This document shows, piece by piece, positions 34,580 through 42,477 of a stretch of DNA of 64,000 nucleotides (position 1 is its first letter; each line of letters begins with the position of its first letter). A program made the translations under genes and the position numbers. Origin of the DNA: Ensifer adhaerens (GTDB taxonomy: Bacteria; Pseudomonadota; Alphaproteobacteria; Rhizobiales; Rhizobiaceae); assembly GCF_000697965.2 (NCBI RefSeq), contig NZ_CP015880.1:1364001-1428000 (forward strand), read 5' to 3'. The notes under the pieces are model-generated. The model was not told the DNA's origin and did no database searches. It was given only the letters and a program-made list of their open reading frames with translations.

Positions 34580-34804
34580 TGCCAACGGCGCCGGAGATAC
34601 ACGCTTCGCAGCAGGGCTGCAACAGCAAAATTTCCCAATGCCTCATCTTAGACTGGGACAAACCCACAAGTTCGCTCATCTCCTACTGAAAGCCAAATTT
34701 ATCCGGCCAAAAGTCATTCCGTTTTAAATCATTCTGCGTTATGGGAAGACGGAATGCTGGCGCCCGTGAATGTTGCCAGCGAAAGTATGGAGCCGTTCGA
34801 AACC

Positions 34805-35110
34805 ATGTCCGCAAAGATCTATCGTCCAGCAAAGACCGCCATGCAGTCTGGCAAGGCCAAGACGAATCTGTGGGTGCTGGAGTTCGATCAGGAAAAGCCG
34901 CGCACCATCGACCCGATCATGGGCTACACCAGCTCGGGCGACATGAAGCAGCAGCTGCGGCTGACCTTCGAAAACGCCGAGCAGGCGATCGCATACGCCG
35001 AGCGAAACGGCATCGAATACCGCGTCATCGCGCCGAAGGAAGCGACCCGCAAGAGCGTGTCCTATCCGGACAACTTCCGTTTCAACCGGATGCAGCCCTG
35101 GACCCACTAA
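34805..35110 (+). CDS. NDUFS4-like NADH dehydrogenase (complex I) accessory subunit
   Basis: A 101-residue protein of the ETC complex I subunit family (eukaryotic NDUFS4). It opens MSAKIYRPAKTAMQSGKAKT and ends with the family's C-terminal NFRFNRMQPWTH. The core contains WVLEFDQEKPRTIDPIMGYT. In alphaproteobacteria it binds the peripheral arm of complex I and stabilises it. The ATG at 34805 was preferred because the conserved start lies there; the frame is open from 34754. It sits alone between tRNA-Pro and tRNA-Arg. Confidence 0.93.
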   Translation: MSAKIYRPAKTAMQSGKAKTNLWVLEFDQEKPRTIDPIMGYTSSGDMKQQLRLTFENAEQAIAYAERNGIEYRVIAPKEATRKSVSYPDNFRFNRMQPWTH

Positions 35111-35147
35111 GGTCCTTCAGCCGCATTCGACGGGCACAGCCCGGGAC

Positions 35148-35224
35148 GGCCCCTTAGCTCAGTTGGATAGAGCACCTGCCTTCTAAGCAGGTTGTCGCAG
35201 GTTCGAATCCTGCAGGGGTCGCCA
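35148..35224 (+). tRNA. tRNA-Arg (anticodon TCT)
   Basis: A 77-base cloverleaf, acceptor GGCCCCT/AGGGGTC, anticodon loop CTTCTAA (TCT), T-arm GGTTCGAATCC, CCA encoded. It borders the accessory surface-modification cluster on its right. Confidence 0.95.
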
Positions 35225-35273
35225 ATAATTTCAAGAACTTAGCAGCTGTTTTGGGGGCTTGAAAGAAGCTCGA

Positions 35274-35447
35274 TTACAGCTTCCCTTTGCCGACAGCAGA
35301 ATTCGTCGGCCAGGTGATCTCTCCATCCGCGAAACGGCGCCGTCGCTGGCCCATTGTCTCCCGGTAGATCTGTTCGTCCGCCATGAGCGGCAGATCTCTA
35401 GTACGCCACCACTCGGCGGATAAGTCCGGCGATTCGCGCCGCACCAC
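35274..35447 (-). CDS. Possible short gene or gene remnant
   Basis: A 57-codon frame opening at a GTG just after the glycosyltransferase stop. Its sequence looks protein-like (SAEWWRTRDLPLMADEQIYR, ETMGQRRRRFADGEITWP). It has no convincing ribosome site, and the same frame continues upstream inside the glycosyltransferase gene without a better start. It could be the tail of a gene lost at the tRNA-Arg border. Confidence 0.25.
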   Translation of the reverse strand: MVRRESPDLSAEWWRTRDLPLMADEQIYRETMGQRRRRFADGEITWPTNSAVGKGKL

Positions 35448-35457
35448 TCGAGGAAAG

Positions 35458-36306
35458 CTACGCTCGTTTCCGGAAGCAGGAAAGAAGCGCGGTAACAGGC
35501 TTGAACAAGAGCCTGTGGCCCTTGGTGAACATGCGGCCCGGACGATGGATCGTCAGTGCGTAGAGATACGAGCGCTTTCCTTGCAGGTAGGACCGGAATT
35601 TCTGCACCACTTGACGTCGTGCATCGTTCTGTCGAGCCCGCTTTGCGTCTGTGAGACTGAGATGTTGCGTGACCAGGCTTTCTTCGCAACCAACGATCAG
35701 TCCGCCTTCCAAGGCAAAGCGAATAGCCCATTCGCGATCGACGGCCCTGCGGAAATCCTCGTCGAAGGCGAACTTGCGCAAGGTCGACACGCGGGTGAGC
35801 ATGGTGCAGGTGCCGACCCTTCCGTCGCCGGGGAGGGGATCGTCGCAGAGGAGATGGAGCGCGACCGCGTCGCCACCCACTGGCTGCGCGGTGCCCATGG
35901 CGCTGAGGCTCCTCGTCTTGCCGTCGGAGATCACGCGCCTCCTGCAATAGACCGAGATAGGAGCCGCATGCCGTTCTTCCGCCGCAAGCAGCTTTGCGAT
36001 CTGGACCTTCAAACGCTCTGGTGCATTTTCGTCGTCCGAATCGAGGAACGCTAGGATTTCGCCGGTTGCTTCGCGTGCGAGCGTATTGCGCGCGCCAGCG
36101 TTGCCCTTGTTGTTACTATGGCTAACCAGTCTTACCCGCGAATCCTGCTGGCTGACGGTCTGCACGATGGCAGCGGAGCGATCGGTGGAGAGGTCGTCAC
36201 AGACCAGGATCTCCAGGTCATCCCAGTCCAGTTGCCTGGCGGATAAGAGCGTCCGCTCGATCGTCTCTTCGGCGTTGTAGCAACATATCGCAAGTGTTAC
36301 GCGCAT
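35458..36306 (-). CDS. Family 2 glycosyltransferase
   Basis: A 282-residue GT-A fold enzyme: LAICCYNAEETIERTLLSAR at the start, LVCDDLSTDRSAAIV, NAGARNTLA and the metal-binding DSDDEN near residue 90. The C-terminal 60 residues are basic and may touch the membrane. It should transfer a sugar from a nucleotide sugar to a surface polysaccharide or protein; donor and acceptor cannot be told. It is the last of three minus-strand genes that look horizontally acquired. Confidence 0.9.
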   Translation of the reverse strand: MRVTLAICCYNAEETIERTLLSARQLDWDDLEILVCDDLSTDRSAAIVQTVSQQDSRVRLVSHSNNKGNAGARNTLAREATGEILAFLDSDDENAPERLKVQIAKLLAAEERHAAPISVYCRRRVISDGKTRSLSAMGTAQPVGGDAVALHLLCDDPLPGDGRVGTCTMLTRVSTLRKFAFDEDFRRAVDREWAIRFALEGGLIVGCEESLVTQHLSLTDAKRARQNDARRQVVQKFRSYLQGKRSYLYALTIHRPGRMFTKGHRLLFKPVTALLSCFRKRA

Positions 36307-36381
36307 CGATGCCTGTTCCTATTGCGATCTGTGCTGGTTCAGCGGCAGTCCCGTCATCGCCGGCATGTTTCCGGATGAAGG

Positions 36382-37131
36382 CTAACTCTGATTGTTTGTT
36401 TTGCCCGACGAACCGACCATGCGGACAGGAACGGCATTCGGTTCCAGATATGAACTGTCTGAGCGCACGAAGAGCACGTCGACAAGGCGATTGTGCGATC
36501 GGTGGGGGATGACATCGGCGACTTCGAAGCCTTGCTCTGCCATGTATGCGACAAGTTCCGAAAACCGATAGCTACCTTCAAACCGGCGACGAAGGCTTGC
36601 CTCTGTGAAGACGAACTGCGTCTCCCGAAGCGTTTTCTCGGCTCCCTTCAGAACATCAAGGTCAAAGCCTTCGGTGTCCACCTTCAATCCGAATGGGCCT
36701 TTGTAGCCCTTGTTTTCCAGAAGTTCGTCGAGGGGTGAAATCTGTATCTCGACCGTCTTTTCCGGCTGCCGCTTCCAGTCCCTGCGTTTCATCAGGCTTG
36801 AGGAGGGGCCTTCCAGGGAAAGGGTTGCTACGCCCTTGGCAGAGCCTGCGCCCGATTGAATGTAGTCAAAATTCAGGCCCTTTACGCTGTCTGCGGCCTT
36901 CTCCATCGTATCTGGCTGCGGATCGACCAGGACGAACTTTTTGTCCTTGAACAGTTCGTAGAACACCGGGCTGCCTTGATAAACGCCGACGTCGATGAAT
37001 GTATTGATATCGAACCCGTAGCGCTTCAGGTATGCAGCAGAGTAACGCTCCTCGGAAACATGGAAACCTTGTCGCGTTAGCATCGAGGCGGCTGAGCGAA
37101 GCACCCGATTGAACAGCTTTCCCTTGGTCAT
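36382..37131 (-). CDS. FkbM-family methyltransferase
   Basis: A 249-residue SAM-dependent O-methyltransferase. The SAM pocket begins at INTFIDVGVYQGSPVFYEL, then FVLVDPQPD (acidic residue for ribose) and the FkbM mark LKVDTEGFDLDVLKGAE near residue 150. A clear ribosome site GAGGGG stands three bases before the ATG. Base composition is lower in GC than in the neighbouring core genes. Such enzymes methylate sugars of glycans or lipopolysaccharide. It sits between a glycosyltransferase and another methyltransferase-like gene. Confidence 0.9.
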   Translation of the reverse strand: MTKGKLFNRVLRSAASMLTRQGFHVSEERYSAAYLKRYGFDINTFIDVGVYQGSPVFYELFKDKKFVLVDPQPDTMEKAADSVKGLNFDYIQSGAGSAKGVATLSLEGPSSSLMKRRDWKRQPEKTVEIQISPLDELLENKGYKGPFGLKVDTEGFDLDVLKGAEKTLRETQFVFTEASLRRRFEGSYRFSELVAYMAEQGFEVADVIPHRSHNRLVDVLFVRSDSSYLEPNAVPVRMVGSSGKTNNQS

Positions 37132-37195
37132 AGTCCCCTCGGCAATTGCAATTTTCTCCAGACGAAACGCCTGGCCAAGTTGATGTCGTACTGGC

Positions 37196-37903
37196 TTAGA
37201 TTTTGAGGCAGTTGTCCGGCATGTAGAACACGGACGTCCGCCATGGCCGGCCGTTCACCGGTCCGAAGCCGTCGAAGTCGAGGCGGCGATAGCCGTTGTT
37301 GATCAGCAGGTCGTATCCCTCCTGGTACCTCTCGCGTTCGCTGTTGTCCCAGATGATTGCGGACGGCCTCTGCTTCAGGTTCATCGTCGCCTTGGCACAA
37401 TTCACGCGATCGCGGCCGTCTATGACAACAACGTCGAACGCGGTGTCCTGGTGGCGCGTCACCTCGGTGGAGTAGTCGCCCCCCTCTACCAATTCGCGAT
37501 AGTTGTAAGTTACATTGGCCGGCGATTGCTTGGAGATCAGCTCGAACCAGTCGCGGTCATGTTCGACGCTGACCACCGACTTCGCCTTGCGGCTCCACCA
37601 AAGCGTGGAGTTGCCGCTGCCATACTCGAAAACGCGTAAGTCAGTCAGTTGCCGGGTGCCGAGAAAATGCAACATCGGGTAGGTGTACCAGGGGCATGGT
37701 TCTCCGTCGGCGGTCATCGGCTTGTGCTGTTTTGCACTCTCCAACCAGCCCATCTGCCTCGCGCTTTCGACGAACTTCGGGAAGAAGTCGCGCGGGATAT
37801 CCGGAGTTTCCCAAAGAAGCAGGTCGAGTTTCTGCTCGATCTTTGGAATGCGGCCGATGAGCTTTGTCGCTTTTACGAAGTTCTTCATCGCGCCCAGCAT
37901 CAT
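37196..37903 (-). CDS. Class I SAM-methyltransferase-like protein
   Basis: A 235-residue protein with a Rossmann-like core: VFEYGSGNSTLWW (SAM-binding Gly-rich loop), VVSVEHDRDWFELI, then FDVVVIDGRDRVNCAK. The end YRRLDFDGFGPVNGRPWRTS is typical of uncharacterised methyltransferase-like genes in polysaccharide clusters. The start has two adjacent ATGs after GAGGGAGACT, the same leader pattern as the FkbM gene. First gene of the three-gene cluster. Its substrate is unknown. Confidence 0.8.
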   Translation of the reverse strand: MMLGAMKNFVKATKLIGRIPKIEQKLDLLLWETPDIPRDFFPKFVESARQMGWLESAKQHKPMTADGEPCPWYTYPMLHFLGTRQLTDLRVFEYGSGNSTLWWSRKAKSVVSVEHDRDWFELISKQSPANVTYNYRELVEGGDYSTEVTRHQDTAFDVVVIDGRDRVNCAKATMNLKQRPSAIIWDNSERERYQEGYDLLINNGYRRLDFDGFGPVNGRPWRTSVFYMPDNCLKI

Positions 37904-38120
37904 AGTCTCCCTCAGTTGCGGACATGCTTAATGGCTTATATGTTTTGTTAGCGCAAGCGGTTGAAACGCGGATCCGGCGAGCGTCGAAGTTCGGCAGGCG
38001 CACAGCCTGAGCTGCAGGTGTAACGCCGTTTCCTCCCGAGCAACGCGTCCCTTCGTCGGCTTGCCGAAGCGCTAGACGCCGGGGCAGTGGCGCTTACGAT
38101 TCCGCAAAATCACATAAAAA
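37904..38120. other. Intergenic stretch
   Basis: It holds the likely promoter of the minus-strand methyltransferase/glycosyltransferase cluster at the left. No gene recognised. Confidence 0.45.
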
Positions 38121-38154
38121 AACGGGCCGGCGGATGGTTTCCGACCGGCCCGTT
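38121..38154 (-). terminator. Orphan rho-independent terminator, minus strand
   Basis: AACGGGCCGG pairs with CCGGCCCGTT; read on the minus strand it is followed by TTTTTTTATG. The gene to its right (GlxA-type regulator) runs in the plus direction, so no known minus-strand transcript reaches it. A small RNA between about 38160 and 38290 is possible. Confidence 0.85.
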
Positions 38155-38254
38155 CCGGCAAAAGGCGGAAAGGGGAACGTCTCTGCGCGGGGCTGCAGCG
38201 CCGCGCGTAGGGAGATCGATACGGTCTGATAATGCCCGAAAGGCAGCATTGGAA

Positions 38255-38289
38255 TTGACATTTCCCGCTTGAAATTTGACATTTCCCGC
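38255..38289 (+). repeat. Two direct repeats TTGACATTTCCCGC, 21-bp period
   Basis: The 14-mer occurs at 38255-38268 and again at 38276-38289, ending directly at the start codon of the GlxA-type regulator. A period of two helical turns is typical of tandem AraC-family half-sites. Autoregulation is a natural guess. Confidence 0.8.
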
Positions 38290-39270
38290 ATGCCTTCCGA
38301 TGGACGTCTACAATCTGTGATCGAAGTTTCCGTCGTTATCCTGCCGGAGTCGTCGATCATGTCGCTTGCCTCCGTGCTGGACCCGATGCGCGCCGCAAAC
38401 CGTATCTCGGGGCGCGAGGTGTTTCGTTGGCGGCTGCTCTCGGCCGATGGCAAGCCGGTGGTCCTGACCTGCGGCGTGCCGATTGCGGTCGAGGGCACGC
38501 TTCGCCCGCCGCTTGCCGGCGACGCGCTGCTGGTGATCGGCGGCTTCAACCTTGATCGTCACGCCGGCAAGAAATTCATCGGTGCATTGCAGGAGTGCTC
38601 GCGCCATTTCGATATCGTCGCCGGCATCGAATCGGGCTGCTGGTTGCTCGGCCGCAGCGGTCTGCTCAATGGCCGCAAGGCGACAGCGCATTGGGAGGAG
38701 CTTGAGGATTTCAGCCAGGCCTTTCCGGAGTTGACGGTGCTTGGCGACCGGTTCGTCATCGACGGCAAGTTCTGGACCTCGGGCGGCGCTTCGCCGACCT
38801 TCGACATGATGCTGCACTGGATCACCCAGCGGCTAGGGTCTGCACTGGCGCTCGATGTCGCCAGCATCTTCGTCTACGACCAGACGCATAGTGCAGCCGA
38901 CGTGCAGCCCTATGTTTCGCTCGGGAGGATCGAGACGCGCGACCCGAAGCTCGCCGAGGCCATCCGCCTGATGGAACGCACGCTGGAGCGTCCCTTGACG
39001 ATCGCCGCGTTGACGAAGCGGCTGTCGATCTCGCAGCGCAAGCTGGAGTTGCTGTTTGTGCGCGGACTATCGACGAGTCCCGGCGCCTATTACCTACGCC
39101 TGCGTCTTCAGTTCGCCCATCGGCTGGTGCGCGACTCCGCTAGCCCGATCCGCGAGATTGCCCTTCGATGCGGTTTCGACAGCCTGTCTGCATTTTCGCG
39201 CGCCTATAGCCGCGAGTATGGAATGAGCCCGCTGAAGATGCGACTGGCCCGCAGAGGAGCGGAAGCATAG
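38290..39270 (+). CDS. GlxA-family transcriptional regulator (GATase1-like + AraC-type HTH)
   Basis: A 326-residue cytosolic regulator. The N-terminal class I glutamine amidotransferase-like sensor domain is at about 10-175, with VIGGFNLDR and the Cys elbow IESGCWLLGRSGLLNG. The C-terminal AraC DNA-binding domain with two HTHs is at about 220-315 (ISQRKLELLFVRGLSTSPGA; IREIALRCGFDSLSAFSRAY). Relatives (ArgR, GbdR, CdhR of Pseudomonas) sense quaternary amines or amino acids. The ATG at 38290 has no Shine-Dalgarno; a TTG at 38269 and a GTG at 38317 are in frame. The target genes are not obvious nearby. Confidence 0.92.
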   Translation: MPSDGRLQSVIEVSVVILPESSIMSLASVLDPMRAANRISGREVFRWRLLSADGKPVVLTCGVPIAVEGTLRPPLAGDALLVIGGFNLDRHAGKKFIGALQECSRHFDIVAGIESGCWLLGRSGLLNGRKATAHWEELEDFSQAFPELTVLGDRFVIDGKFWTSGGASPTFDMMLHWITQRLGSALALDVASIFVYDQTHSAADVQPYVSLGRIETRDPKLAEAIRLMERTLERPLTIAALTKRLSISQRKLELLFVRGLSTSPGAYYLRLRLQFAHRLVRDSASPIREIALRCGFDSLSAFSRAYSREYGMSPLKMRLARRGAEA

Positions 39271-39487
39271 GCAGCGCCGTCAGGCACGCGACTATTGGGA
39301 AGGCCGGGGTGAGGGGCCCGCGAATTGCTCACGGCATAGCCGATCCGGATTGTTCGCGTGTTTTGAGGCAACCGCGCAGACGGCACCCGCTGATGCGTCC
39401 CCATCATGCATGGAGTGCGACGTCGTTCCGCACGCCCGGCGTCGCCGGGCCGCATCCGGCCGGGCGCAGTCGCGGGGTCATTATGCC

Positions 39488-39751
39488 CTAATGAACCGTT
39501 TGTGGCGGCTCGTCGGTAAAGGCTTGGATGCCGTCGCGCTGGACCGTTGCGATAAACTCCTCGAAAGCTTCCCTGTCGGTCGGGAAGGGCTCCTCCCATG
39601 TCGTAGAGAAGCCCTCCTCGTCAATGACCTCGAGGGTCCAGTCGCGATTCGTGCCCGCCTCCCGGTAGATCCGCAATTCCACGACGACGCCATCGTCACT
39701 GAATTGGCCGGATAATTCCGAAAACTCGTAGTTCTGTTCTTCGTCAGTCAT
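39488..39751 (-). CDS. Conserved small acidic protein, unknown function
   Basis: An 87-residue acidic protein (MTDEEQNYEFSELSGQFSDD, then VVVELRIYREAGTNRDWTLE, with IDEEGFSTTWEEPFPTDREA). No signal or membrane segment. I recall similar short proteins as conserved hypotheticals in Rhizobiaceae but cannot name a family. Protein-like composition and isolated position support it as real. Confidence 0.7.
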   Translation of the reverse strand: MTDEEQNYEFSELSGQFSDDGVVVELRIYREAGTNRDWTLEVIDEEGFSTTWEEPFPTDREAFEEFIATVQRDGIQAFTDEPPQTVH

Positions 39752-39906
39752 GTCTGAAGTGTAACACGCTTGCTTGAGGACGTCCTGCCATGTTCGGCCT
39801 CGACGATATTGCTCGCAGCTTCAGCCGGGCACACAGGCGCATTCGCCGGCCTCCACGAAGGTTTGGACCGGGGATGCGCCTGTCACCTTGGCCAATGGTC
39901 TTGCTG

Positions 39907-40161
39907 TTACCGGCAGCGGGCTTCGTAGCGGCGGCCATAGCGGTCGCGATAGATGCAATAGCCCTGGCGCTCCTGGGAGCGTCCGATCAGGTTGCCGATA
40001 ACGCCACCGGCGACCGCGCCGATTGCCGCGCCGCCCCAGCTGTCGCTGACCGCGCCACCAATGATCGCACCGGTGCCGGCGCCGATCGCCGTGCCTTTCT
40101 CGGTCTGCGTGCAGGAAGCAAGCGTACCAATCATCAAAACCGCAATGACAAGCTTTCTCAT
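39907..40161 (-). CDS. Glycine-zipper lipoprotein
   Basis: An 84-residue precursor with lipobox LASC (Cys near residue 17). A glycine zipper follows (GAGTGAIIGGAVSDSWGGAA and GAVAGGVIGNLIG). The end is short and basic with two Cys (YCIYRDRYGRRYEARCR). Such outer-membrane lipoproteins can associate with or insert into membranes. The role is unknown. Confidence 0.85.
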   Translation of the reverse strand: MRKLVIAVLMIGTLASCTQTEKGTAIGAGTGAIIGGAVSDSWGGAAIGAVAGGVIGNLIGRSQERQGYCIYRDRYGRRYEARCR

Positions 40162-40384
40162 GCCTTCACCCCTTTGCTCGATACCAAACTGGGCAGTTCA
40201 CCGCCTTGCATCCTCAGCGTGAGCCTCAGCATCTACTCAACGCGTCGAATTGTCGATAGCACGGAATGCAACAGGCGAAGATACGGCGGGGTTCGCTCCA
40301 AAAAGTGTAGAGAATGGGCTCGCATGGCGATGCATTTTGATGTCCAAGGACACCAGCAAGCGATTGATTTCAATGGGGTTTGCG

Positions 40385-40460
40385 TGGTGAGCGCGCAGGG
40401 ATTCGAACCCTGGACCTACTGATTAAAAGTCAGTTGCTCTACCGGCTGAGCTACGCGCTC
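40385..40460 (-). tRNA. tRNA-Lys (anticodon TTT)
   Basis: A 76-base minus-strand cloverleaf, GAGCGCG/CGCGCTC acceptor, anticodon loop CTTTTAA (TTT), T-arm GGTTCGAATCC, CCA encoded. Confidence 0.95.
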
Positions 40461-40633
40461 CCTGGCCGCGGCGGTGAAGCCCGGCGGAAGTGGCCGGACA
40501 TATGCACGCGTGTTTCCCCCCGGTCAACCGAAAAATTGCGGGTTTTGTGAAGAAACGGTGCATGGCGCAATGATCGCCAAAAGGTGATTGGTATCATCAT
40601 GATCCTGCGGCTAAGGAATGGCCCAAATGCCGC

Positions 40634-41398
40634 GTGCCGGAGTTGTTGCCGTTGTCGATCGCCGATATTTCCATCTGGACCGCCGTCCTTGCCGGCGCCC
40701 TTTCGTTCCTTTCTCCCTGCGTTCTGCCGCTCGTACCGCCCTATCTCTGCTATATGGCGGGCGTCTCGGTCGATCAGTTCCGCAGCGGTGATGCGGCGAC
40801 CATCGGCAGCACGAGACGCGCTGTCTTGCCGGCAGCCCTGTTGTTCACGCTCGGTTTTGCCACCGTCTTCGTGGCGCTCGGGGCGGGGGCCTCGTCGATC
40901 GGCATGCTGCTTCGGCAGCATATGGACCTGCTGTCGCGCGTCGGCGGCGTGATCATCATCATCATGGGCCTGCATTTCCTTGGCGTGTTCAAGATCGGGC
41001 TGCTCGCGCGGGAAGCGCGATTCCAGGGCGGCGGCAAGCCGGCGACGCTCTCGGGCGCCTACATCATGGGTCTTGCCTTTGCCTTCGGCTGGACGCCCTG
41101 CATCGGCCCGGTACTCGGCACGATCCTCGGCGTTGCTGCCGCACGTGACACCGTGTCCGACGGCGCAATGTTGCTGGCGATCTATTCGCTGGGCCTTGCC
41201 GTGCCGTTCTGGATCGCGGCTGCGTTTTCCGGCTCCTTCATGCGCTTCCTCTTCCGCTTCCGTCGCCATCTCGGTCTGGTCGAGAAGCTGATGGGCGGCC
41301 TTCTGGTGCTGGCGGGCCTGGCTTTTCTCTTCGGCTTCATCAGTTCCGTCGCCATCTGGTTCCAGACGACCTTCCCGATCCTGATGAAAATCGGCTAG
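40634..41398 (+). CDS. ccdA: CcdA-type cytochrome c biogenesis / thiol transporter protein
   Basis: A 254-residue inner-membrane protein with six helices. The first helix has LSFLSPCVLPLVPPY and the fourth FGWTPCIGPVLG; these two Pro-Cys motifs form the redox pair that moves reducing equivalents from cytosolic thioredoxin to periplasmic partners for haem attachment. A GTG start is used. No ccm gene is adjacent, so the periplasmic partner is elsewhere. Confidence 0.93.
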   Translation: MPELLPLSIADISIWTAVLAGALSFLSPCVLPLVPPYLCYMAGVSVDQFRSGDAATIGSTRRAVLPAALLFTLGFATVFVALGAGASSIGMLLRQHMDLLSRVGGVIIIIMGLHFLGVFKIGLLAREARFQGGGKPATLSGAYIMGLAFAFGWTPCIGPVLGTILGVAAARDTVSDGAMLLAIYSLGLAVPFWIAAAFSGSFMRFLFRFRRHLGLVEKLMGGLLVLAGLAFLFGFISSVAIWFQTTFPILMKIG

Positions 41399-41514
41399 GG
41401 CATACCCTCGTATTTTAGAATCACTTTTCGGCTTAACCGGCCTAATCGTCAGGCCGGTTCGTGCGCTAGGCGTGCGGGCGTCGGCGCGGGAAGGTGAAGG
41501 ATGCGAGGGACAAG

Positions 41515-42477
41515 ATGACGGAAATCGCGGGCCTGGTGCTGCCGTTCTTCGGCCTGATCTTCCTCGGTTATCTGACGGCGCGCTTCGTCCACCATCCGGG
41601 CGAGGCGATGGGGTGGCTGAACACCTTCATCATCTACCTCGCGCTGCCGGCGCTGTTCTTCAAGCTCGTCTCGCGCACGCCGATTGAACAGCTGGCGCGT
41701 GCCGACTTCATCCTGACCACCGTCGGTGCGACCTACATCGTCTTTTCGCTGATCTTCCTCGTCGGGGTCTATGTCAGGCGCAACTCCATTGCCGAGGCGA
41801 CGATCCAGGGTTTTGGCGCTGCTTATGGCAATATCGGCTACATGGGGCCTGGCCTTGCGCTCCTGGCGTTGGGCGATGCCGCTGCCGTACCGGTGGCGCT
41901 GATCTTCAGCTTCGAAAACGCCGCGCATTTCGCGGTCGCACCGGCGATGATGGCGATATCAGGCGGCCGGCAGGAAAAGCCGCTGGCGCTTGCAGCCAGC
42001 GTCGCGCGCAAGATCATTCTGCACCCGTTCATCCTGGCCACACTTGCCGGTGTGGTCGCCGCCTTTTTCGCCGTGCAGCCGCCAGTTCCGGTTCAGCGGC
42101 TGATCGATTATCTCGCCCAGTGTGCGGCGCCCTGCGCGCTCTTTGCCATGGGGGTGACGCTGGCGCTGCGCCCAATCAAGCGCATTCCCGTCGAGATCGG
42201 CTACATCGTCCCGGCGAAACTGCTCTTGCATCCGCTCGTCATGTTCACGGCAATGAGCCTGACGGGGAACTATGATCCGGTCTGGGTGCAGACGGCGGTA
42301 CTGCTCGCAGCGCTTCCGACGGCGACGAACGTTTTCGTTATCGGCCATCAATATGGTGTGTGGCAGGAGCGAGCCTCGGCCACGATCCTCATCACTACGA
42401 CACTGTCAGTCGCAACGGTGACCGGCCTGCTTTACCTGATCCGTTCAGGCGCTCTTCCGCCCGATCTTTTCCCTTAA
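41515..42477 (+). CDS. AEC-family (auxin efflux carrier type) transporter
   Basis: A 320-residue membrane protein with about ten helices in two inverted halves (LPFFGLIFLGYLTARFVHHP; ALPALFFKLVSRTP). Family members export organic anions such as malate; auxin transport is only a name legacy. ATG 41515 follows GAGGG with six-base spacing; the open frame begins at a GTG at 41494. Its 3' end overlaps the convergent UbiH-type gene by 33 bases. Confidence 0.88.
   Translation: MTEIAGLVLPFFGLIFLGYLTARFVHHPGEAMGWLNTFIIYLALPALFFKLVSRTPIEQLARADFILTTVGATYIVFSLIFLVGVYVRRNSIAEATIQGFGAAYGNIGYMGPGLALLALGDAAAVPVALIFSFENAAHFAVAPAMMAISGGRQEKPLALAASVARKIILHPFILATLAGVVAAFFAVQPPVPVQRLIDYLAQCAAPCALFAMGVTLALRPIKRIPVEIGYIVPAKLLLHPLVMFTAMSLTGNYDPVWVQTAVLLAALPTATNVFVIGHQYGVWQERASATILITTTLSVATVTGLLYLIRSGALPPDLFP

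Noticed and set aside
35148..38268. Integrative element with att sites at tRNA-Arg
   Set aside because: No integrase and no second copy of the tRNA 3' end could be seen within the window, so the accessory cluster is described without calling an element.
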